Source of the DNA: Lamellibrachia columna
Lineage: Eukaryota; Annelida; Polychaeta; Sabellida; Siboglinidae
DNA length: 64,000 bases
Reading direction: 5' to 3'
Assembly (NCBI GenBank): GCA_963662155.1
Contig: OY759264.1
Coordinates: 18,715,642-18,779,641 of the forward strand
The notes below the pieces were generated by a model. It was not told the DNA's origin, searched no databases, and saw nothing but the letters and a program-made list of their open reading frames with translations. Shown one piece after another: positions 55,835 through 64,000 of the stretch; position 1 is the stretch's first letter; the number at the start of each line of letters is the position of its first letter. The position numbers and the translations under genes are program-made.

Positions 55835-55838
55835 TTAA

Positions 55839-57479
55839 AACCATGTAGGCATATATACACGAGTCTATTCTAGTCTTATTCTGATATATATTTTGCAGCT
55901 CACCACAAGGATAAGGAACAACCATTCCTTTCATGATATCATTGTTTTATTTGTGCATCCATCTGTAGTATTCACTGCAAACCACATTTTGGCAGTACAG
56001 CAACCCAGTTAGATTATTCTTAGCCAATAATGGCTTCTTACGATGTAACTTCATAAGGGTACCACAATCAGAATCAGTGACAGGTCATGCACCTATTTGT
56101 TATTGTTGTTTATGTCTGCCCATTCAGTGCTATCTGATTTTATCAATACACTGTATTCTCTGCCAGTGACCGGGCGTATCTGTGTTAATAACACAGTGTC
56201 AGGTTAGGTTCTTTGTGCTACTGTCAGTCTTATAAGATCACAACTTTTTACAAACTTCAACATTCTAAGGAATGTTCTTTGAGAAGTACACTTAGTTACA
56301 TTAAGGGTAATAACATGAAGTAGCCCAAAGTACAGTAGTTACATCAAGGGTAATAATAACCCCAAACATTCATCCTTGTGTGGTTTATATCATATGCTCA
56401 AACAAAACATACAAGTAACCTTGACCTTTTGGTGACCTACTTATCACAGGAGAGTGAAAGCAATTGTGTAACACTTACTGATCAGTATATCACTGAAAGT
56501 CATGTGACAGCAACATGACACACAAAACCAAATGCATGCTTGGTCGAATTGTTTTCGCGATGCGAAACCAACATGCCAAATTCCTAACCCAAGGCTCTAC
56601 CGGTGCGCGAAAATACGAATTCGTCATCCGCATATGAACCGACGAATCGATGTTAAGTGGTGCGTAATAAATTTATGCTTCGGTCGAGATCAGTTGAAAG
56701 ACGAAGTGAAGCAATTATTAATTCTACCTATTGTCGTTTTCTGTTTTTTTATCAGCTTACATGCTACGTTTGTCAAATCATATACGTTTTCGGCTGCTCA
56801 GATCCAGGTTATTATTTTCGCTTCGTAGGCCTACTGGTCCAGTACATCATCATCGTAGATCTATTCCATAATGGTATAATTTTTTATGTACATGTGTTTT
56901 ATTCAGTTCCAGAATCAACAGGGTGTGATATTTTAAAATAATACACGTTGATGCTAGTATAAGTTTAATAAGTTCCATAAACTGCATGTTGGCGTATAAG
57001 ACAGTGCTGCAAGCACACGGGGCTTCGACAGGGCTTCATGGACGGGCGGCGATCGCTGTTGTTAAATAGCTCCCTGGTGGCAGATATGGGAACACCTCAC
57101 GCGCCTCGTGTACAGCGCGGTCCGAAGTCGTGGATCCCGACCACAGCGTTATAACGAGTCTCAACTGTATATTAATTACAATGAGGCCAACATTCAAGCC
57201 AAAGTTAAGACTTCTTTATGCAACATGCTGCAACATGCTTGAGCAACGTGCTGCGTCAAAAAAATTCACTTATGTTCTTCTGCTGTACAGAACAAATTAT
57301 TCACAGCCTACTTCAGTAATAGTTATATGTGCGCATTATGGATGAATTATAGAAAAGCAGTTTTCCAGCATGTTATAGTCTTTGATCTTTGGTTTATTTA
57401 CTCCAAACAGCCCCTTCTGGCACTAACATAGGAGTGTGGTGCTTGGTGCGCATGAAAAAGGTGCATATAAATGTGAGAA
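55839..57479. other. No gene recognised
   Basis: Short ORFs at 56532-56828 and 56657-56941 (plus) lack motifs. A more CpG-rich patch near 57000-57130 could be an exon or promoter but gives no recognisable protein. Confidence 0.4.
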
Positions 57480-58470
57480 ATAATAAATAAAAAAAAAATT
57501 AAAAAGTTAATTAAAATCAGATGTCCTGCTTTTAGATGAGTGAGGGGCAAGATAGAAAGTGCTCACAGCTAGTTGGAAGGGGTGAATGGAGGGGAGTCTT
57601 ATTATTTCAGTGGGCAGTAGATTCCAGGCTCTTATGACTCTAGGATAGAAAGAGTATGCATATATGTGTTGATGCGTGCTTGTATTTGTTTATATTTATC
57701 AGGATCGCTGTTTCGTGTATAGGTGCATGGGACTATAAGATGTTCTGGAAGAGAAATATTGGTGAGGTTATGTTTAATTTTGTAGAAGAAAATGAGCTGG
57801 TGTTGTAATTTTTCTATCGTTGCACAGGCAGAAACACAATTTCCCTACGGTATCAATAAAGTATTCTTTATCTTAATCGTCGTTGTTTTAATGTCTGCCA
57901 GCCAAGTTTGTGTTGTAGTTGTGTGACGCTTGTTGTATGGCAGTGGTCATTAAGGACAAATCGAGCAGCGCTTCTTTGTATTTTCTGCAGTGTGTCAATG
58001 TTATTTTGGGTATGTGGATTCCAAGGTCTTGCTCCATATTCTAATTTGGGTCTAACATATTATAGGCTGCCTCCTTTACTTTTGGTTTGGCTGGATGGAG
58101 TGTTCGTTTGAGTAGGCCAAGTGTTTGTGCAGATTTTGATGCTGTGGTTTGTACATGCTTAGTCCAGGACAGTTTAGAATCTATGATTATGCCTAGGTAT
58201 GGGTGTGAATTTACTTGAGAAATCAGCTGGTTTGAGATGGTGTATATGAACTGGCTAGGTTTAGACTTATGAGTAATTGTCAGCAGGTGGCATTTTGATA
58301 TGTTGAATTTCATTTGCCATTTGTTTGACCAGTCTGTTAGTTTGTTAATGTCTGTTTGTAGCATGTTATGGTCTGCAGACCTGTGAGCAAATCTCTCTAT
58401 AAACAATTGAGTCATCAGCAAACAGTTGTATGTTGGAGTGAATTGTGTCAGTGATATCATTTATATAAAG
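57480..58470 (-). pseudogene. LINE (CR1/L2-like) 3' fragment
   Basis: The minus-strand frame 58460-58041 carries INKLTDWSNKWQMKFNISKC, NSHPYLGIIIDSKLSWTKHV and LGLLKRTLHPAKPKVKEAAY. After a one-base shift near 58050 it continues RPKLEYGARPWNPHTQNNID and LQKIQRSAARFVLNDHC. Near 57600-57730 it ends TFYPRVIRAWNLLPTEI. These are thumb and tail motifs of CR1/L2-type RT. A short foreign LINE/SINE tail (caataaagtattctttatct on the plus strand, about 57855) interrupts it. The catalytic FADD box is missing from this fragment. Confidence 0.72.
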
Positions 58471-58480
58471 TAGAAAGAGG

Positions 58481-58755
58481 ACATGGCCAAGGACTGAGTG
58501 GCATATAACAACTCATACATGATTTTAAATAGGCTGCCTATGAGATGCAGCACCAGCCACGTTTGTTACCGCCAATGTCAACTCTTGTAAATGCGTCACC
58601 AGAAAAGCTATTTATAGTTTAATGACTACAATGGACATGGCCAAAGACCAAGTGGCATATAACAACTCATACATGATTTTAAATAGGCTGCTTATGAGAT
58701 GCAGCACAGGCCACGTTTGTTACGGCCAATGTCAACTCTTGTAAATGCATCATTA
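58481..58755. repeat. Direct duplication of ~150 bp
   Basis: 58481-58605 and 58633-58752 are near-identical (gtggcatataacaactcata and gattttaaataggctgc in both) with a short spacer. Followed by an AT-rich segment resembling a LINE 3' end (58790-58870). Confidence 0.75.
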
Positions 58756-58759
58756 AATT

Positions 58760-60065
58760 TTACATGTATTTATGCTCAATATGTGTGTTTATGTACATAT
58801 ATTAGTCTAACTGTATTTTATGTATATCTATGGACTTTTGCCTGAATTAAAACACTATTATTATAATTATTTTTCAGATACTGATGACAATGGGTTTTGC
58901 ATAATAATTAAAAACAAATACTACTGGATCACCAAAACGTTCAGCTTGTGAACAGGTACGACTGGAATTCAAAACAACTTGTTACCGTGTCAACCATGAC
59001 CACGGCATTAGGCACTACCTTAGCCTGGGGGGCTTGGACTATGAATCTGTCAGTTTTCATAAACGTGAGCTTTTAACTGTCCAGTTACCGCGTATGAGTT
59101 GTGAATTAAATTAACGTTGAAATATACTTCAAACGGAAGGAAAATAATAGTGTCTTCGCCCGTAGATATGCTATTCCCTGAAATTTTGAGATATAGCATA
59201 ACGTCGTCATTAGCCATGATAACGATTCAACGCGATTGTTGGCGTTGCGATCACCGACTGACATTCGAAACATTCTTACGCCTAAGAAGCTGTCAACTGT
59301 CAAAACCATTCTGTCGGCCGAAGTATAATAGAGTAACATTTGTGCGACATTAAAGCGTATATTTACCTGCAGTTTGGCACTAACAAAAATATATGCGGCT
59401 TACGAGACAATTGAGAATTGTCGAAGACTTTTCATGTTTTCCTTTCCCGAGCAACGACTTCGAGGACATATTTGACCGGTTTATTACTTCGGAAGGATAT
59501 ACTTGCGTCAAAGTAGTGCACGCGTTATTTGATATACATTATAAATGCTAATTAAACTAAATATTAGCATAAAGCAAACACTTTAACCATGTGCATACTA
59601 ATGCAACAAGGGTTTTAAACGTATGAATGACTACCACAAATGAGAATGCAATGTCGGTGTATGAACACAATAATACATGCATCAGTGCAAAGGTTCGTAA
59701 GGGACTACATCCATACCGATTGACCTTGGAACTTTGGCGGAAGTTTCAAACGAAGCTTCGCAAGCATGCCTATAGCTTGTAACTCTTTTCGTACTTCATG
59801 CATTTCGAAACCATGTAATTTCGGATGCCGGTCATATTGTTACTAAGTTGTTATGTGCAGGCTTGAGTATCTATTCTCCGCTCAGCCTCAATCACTTCGT
59901 GTGCTGACATATATTTTATTTTAGATTTCAGAAGGGCAGTTACACTAGCTATAGGCCTAGGAGTCTAGGCATGACAGAGTCAAAGACTCGCCTTTCGCCT
60001 CTACCTTTTTGTAATAGGGGCGTTCGTGTGTGCATAGCTTTCGTTTGTGTACATATGCCTACTGG
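58760..60065. other. No gene recognised
   Basis: ORFs on both strands at 59106-59353 overlap and show no family motif. No repeats of note. Confidence 0.4.
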
Positions 60066-60286
60066 CATTGGCGTATGTAGGAGGCATTGGGCCATTGGCC
60101 CCTTTGGTTTAAATGTGTTTCGTATATGTAACTGTTGAGCTCAATAAATTACATGGTAGCATATATGTTCAGTGGCGTATTTATATTCAGTGCCAGTGGC
60201 GTATAACCGTATGTACATGGTAGTACGGGTGACTAGGTTTGCCCCCACCCCTTCCCCCCCCTTACGGGATCCTATATACGCCAATG
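60066..60286. mobile_element. Small MITE with CATTGGCGTAT ends
   Basis: Left end CATTGGCGTATGTAGG pairs with right end CCTATATACGCCAATG. Inside are two further copies of the left-end motif (cagtggcgtat near 60171 and 60188), suggesting nested insertion of related elements. Related partial sequence (cagtggcatatttagt) lies at about 7885 and 23985 near FAXC exon 1. An isolated hAT-like end (caggggcggatccagg) follows at about 60302. Confidence 0.55.
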
Positions 60287-61786
60287 ACCATGCATGTTAG
60301 ACAGGGGCGGATCCAGGATTTATAAAAAGGGGGGGTCCACGGTAATGTATGAAGCGCCGGAGGAGTGAAACGAGGTGCGACGCGCCTCGGGGTGGGTTGG
60401 TGTGGGAGAGCGTATCCCCTTCCCATCCATTTGACGTTTTTTAGACAAAATACTTGAAATTGTGTAATTTTGGACACATAATTTGTGCGTCTAGGGCCTA
60501 ATTAATGTAATCAACCCAAAATTCAGACATGCGACATCGTATGAATTTTCCGTATACAATACGGATTTTCTGGAGGAATACGGCCGTTAATTTCCCGTTT
60601 TAATACGGATTTGCTGAAAATATAAATAAAAATCGTGACAAAGTAGTCCTGTGTATTTTCTTGTATATTCGTTACATAAGTATAACTTCGAATGTCAAAT
60701 TTACTTTTGAGTCTAGAGTTTCTGCAAAACGCAGCGGATGTTGTTTCTTTTACACCTGTAGGTAGGCCTGTTCCAACGAAGAAAATGCGGTGGGTCTGAA
60801 AATGTCCAAACGAAAAGATAATATTAAACGTCTGTCATGTGCCATTTATTGCAATATTGACTAAAACAACTATAGTAATGCAAATGTTTAGTAAAAAAGC
60901 GAGTATCTTTGCACACAAAGAGACTAACGCATCTCTGACTAAAAAATTCCTACACGCATTCTCTATATTACTCAGCACATCCTTTGCAAAGGAAACTGTG
61001 TTTAATAGTTTCTCATCCAGCCCCTTCTGATAGTGGTTCTGAATGATATAATAAAAGTAGTTAGATTTCATATTACAGAAAGTCGTGGCATCAAGTTTGA
61101 ACGGAGACTAAGTGTAACTGAAACTGTTAGACATATATGAACCAATACCCCAAAAGGCTAGATCGAACTCTCAAGAGAGTCTATATCCAAACGGTTGTTG
61201 CATTATTGCCTGATACCTTTGAGCCATGTAAATTAAAATGCATCATTGAAATACATACACCGTGGAAAGAAGAACAGTGTGACATAACTAATTGACGTTG
61301 TGTACTTATATTACAAACCCCAAAATATAAATGTAATGATTAACACATCCACCTTTCCTGTCATAGTTCTGAATTCAAGACGCAAACCGGACACGGTAGA
61401 TTTGGTTTATAACCCTGGCTGTCAACATTGTGGACCTCGTAACTCGGAGATCACGTTAATGTCAGTACCGTCTCAATTTGGGACGTTAAAGAACCACTGA
61501 GGTCAGCTTGGCGAAACAGTTCTGAAAAGGCTAACGTACTATAGTTGAATAAGATCTCAAAAGACCATAACATTCTAACCACAATATAATTATGCAGACA
61601 ATAGTCAGTTAATAGAATGTTGTCGGGTGCTGGATACAACTATATACTAGAAACTCTGTTTATATCAGCTGTGTTTTAATAACTGTTGTCCATCAGCAGA
61701 TCTGTTAATCATTATACATCAAGCTATAGTACTCGTTGCCTTTTCTATTGTGATAATATTAGCACATCTGATTTGAGTCACGTTGA
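60287..61786. other. No gene recognised
   Basis: The minus-strand frame 61071-60835 ends in a hydrophobic stretch (KILAFLLNICITIVVLV) but has no recognisable family. No clear splice context was established. Confidence 0.35.
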
Positions 61787-62007
61787 TTATTGATACAGTA
61801 TGTAACTTGAGAACATTTTCCATTTGTTCCTTTCTATGAACATTTGACAAACTGCTTCCAAATCAATCTCCATGCCGTGGTTCATATTCATCACGATGAG
61901 CCCAGAAAGCCGATCTTCCCCTATCCTATTACAAAGGTAGGTTTTGACCCGTCGCAGGCAGGGGAACGAACGCTCTGCCTCACAACTTCCAACAGGAAGA
62001 GTGCAAC
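61787..62007 (-). pseudogene. hAT-family transposase C-terminal dimerisation fragment
   Basis: Minus-strand frame: TLPVGSCEAERSFPCLRRVK, then TYLCNRIGEDRLSGLIVMNM, ending NKWKMFSSYILYQ with TAA at 61787-61789. This is the hAT C-terminal dimerisation region (xLPVSxxxxERSFSxLRxIKT) as in ZMYM1-like transposases. The upstream part is cut off at 62008, where a cccagcaaacac-type repeat begins. The rest may lie beyond the array or be lost. Confidence 0.8.
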
Positions 62008-64000
62008 CCAGCAAACACATAACATTTTTATAACATTTTATAAAGGTTATATACATGTTATAACGAAAACATTTTTCAATAACATTTTGTAAATGTAAAT
62101 AAAATGTTATGTAAAATTTCAGAAACATCATACAGATGTTTTTAAGATAACGTAATTTTACATTTTTCAGTGATGTTTTTAAAACATCATTAAAACATTC
62201 CCAGCAAACACAATAATGTTTTAAAAACATCAGAAAAATGTTTCCTCAAATGTCATAATAATGTTTTTTTTAATGTTATAATGATATAAAAATGTGCCAT
62301 CTTGGAAACATTTGAAAAACATTTTTGAACAATGTTTTATTAAAACATATATATAATATCATGAAAACATTTTTGACAAAGGAACAAAACATCACAAAAA
62401 TGTTATTTGAATGTTTTATTTAAAACATTTCACTTTGAAAGGTATCAGAAAAGCTTTGATTTTATGGCTGAGCCCAGCACACACAATACTGTTTTAAAAA
62501 CATCAGAAAAATGTTTTCTAAAATGTCATAAAAATGTTTTTTTTAATGTTATAATGATATCAAAATGTGCCATCTTGGAAACATTTGAAAAACATTTTTG
62601 AACAATGTTTTATTAAAACATATATATAACATCATAAAAACATGTTTGACAAAGGAACATAAACATCACAAAAATGTTATTTTAATGTTTTATTGAAACA
62701 TTTCACTTTGAAAGGTATCAGAAAAGCTTTGATTTTATGGCTGAGCCCAGCACACACAATACTGTTTTAAAAACATCAGAAAAATGTTTTCTAAAATGTC
62801 ATAAAAATGTTTTTTTTTAATGTTATAATGATATCAAAATGTGCCATCTTGGAAACATTTGAAAAACATTTTTGAACAATGTTTTATTAAAACATATATA
62901 TAACATCATGAAAAGATGTTTGACAAAGGAACATAAACATCACAAAAATGTTATTTGAATGTTTTATTTAAAACATTTCACTTTGAAAGGTATCAGAAAA
63001 GCTTTGATTTTATGGCTGAGCCCAGCAAACACAATACTGTTTTAAAAACATAAGAAAAATGTTTTCTAAAATGTCATAAAAATGTTTTCTTTTAATGTTA
63101 TAATAATATCAAAATGTGTCATCTTGGAAACATTTGAAAAACATTGTTGAACAATGTTTTATTAAAACATATATATAACATCATGAAAACATGTTTGACA
63201 AAGGAACATAAACATCACAAAAATTTTATTTTAATGTTTTATTAAAACATTTCACTTTGAAAGGTATCAGAAAAGCTTTGATTTTATGGCTGAGCCCAGC
63301 ACACACAATACTGTTTTAAAAACATCAGAAAAATGTTTTCTAAAATGTCATAAAAATGTTTTTTTTAATGTTATAATGATATCAAAATGTGCCATCTTGG
63401 AAACATTTGAAAAACATTTTTGAACAATGTTTTATTAAAACATATATATAATATCATGAAAACATTTTTGACAAAGGAACAAAAACATCACAAAAATGTT
63501 ATTTGAATGTTTTATTTAAAACATTTCACTTTGAAAGGTATCAGAAAAGCTTTGATTTTATGGCTGAGCCCAGCACACACAATACTGTTTTAAAAACATC
63601 AGAAAAATGTTTTCTAAAATGTCCCAACAATTTTTTTTTAATGTTATAATGATATCAAAATGTGCCATCTTGGAAACATTTAAAAAACATTTTTGAACAA
63701 TGTTTTATTAAAACATATATATAACATCATGAAAACATGTTTGACAAAGGAACATAAACATCACAAAAATGTTATTTTAATGTTTTATTGAAACATTTCA
63801 CTTTGAAAGGTATCAGAAAAGCTTTGATTTTATGGCTGAGCCCAGCACACACAATACTGTTTTAAAAACATCAGAAAAATGTTTTCTAAAATGTCATAAA
63901 AATGTTTTTTTTTAATGTTATAATGATATCAAAATGTGCCATCTTGGAAACATTTGAAAAACATTTTTGAACAATGTTTTATTAAAACATATATATAACA
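62008..64000. repeat. 273-bp tandem array of AACATT/AATGTT-rich units, running off the window
   Basis: From about 62200, each ~273-bp unit contains cccagcacacacaatactgt, then atcttggaaacatttgaaaa, then ctttgaaaggtatcagaaaa. The last block recurs near 62437, 62710, 62982, 63258, 63531 and 63804. The first 190 bp (62008-62200) are a more diverged start: cccagcaaacac followed by inverted aacattttataa-type blocks, resembling a MITE from which the array may derive. The array is open-ended at the right edge. Confidence 0.9.

Noticed and set aside
56532..56941. Overlapping plus-strand ORFs of 94-98 codons
   Set aside because: No recognisable domain, no supported splice context, and length within chance expectation.

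Overview
This is nuclear DNA of a multicellular animal. Genes are split by GT-AG introns, both protein families are animal families, the sequence is AT-rich, and much of it consists of LINEs, MITEs and minisatellites. A marine invertebrate is the likeliest source, but I cannot name the phylum from the sequence. I found no rRNA, tRNA, CRISPR array or bacterial-style operon.

Left third (about 0.8-26.2 kb): a tandem segmental duplication. Each unit carries a six-exon minus-strand gene for a failed-axon-connections (FAXC/Fax) type protein of the metaxin/GST-like class. Copy 1 lies at 1952-7794 and copy 2 at 18490-23881. Matching exons have identical lengths and phases and both frames are open, so both genes look functional. 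Unit 1 has gained insertions that unit 2 lacks: a P-element/THAP-type MITE, a 1.5 kb TIR element with a 7-bp target duplication, and a nested LINE mosaic (about 10.57-16.4 kb) in which an RTE-like LINE sits inside a CR1/Jockey-like LINE.

Middle (about 26.2-51.9 kb): one large minus-strand gene of eight recognised coding exons (51846 to 30443). Its total coding length is 4680 nt including stop (1559 aa), with all phases consistent. It is homologous to vertebrate KIAA0232, a protein of unknown function. Here the C-terminal part carries two CCCH zinc fingers. A likely 3' UTR of about 4 kb follows (roughly 26.37-30.44 kb). The introns hold a Mutator-like transposase fragment, a 1.8 kb higher-order minisatellite, an array of duplicated splice acceptors, and several MITEs.

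Right part (about 51.9-64 kb): mostly mobile DNA. It holds a 1.48 kb hAT-type element with 16-bp perfect terminal repeats, a 1.33 kb piggyBac-type element flanked by TTAA that keeps a 53-codon ORF, a LINE fragment, small MITEs, the C-terminal end of a hAT transposase, and a 273-bp tandem array that runs off the window end.

The host genes show no operon-like linkage. The main interest is the architecture of the KIAA0232 homologue, the paired FAXC loci that allow insertions to be dated, and the repeat structures inside introns.
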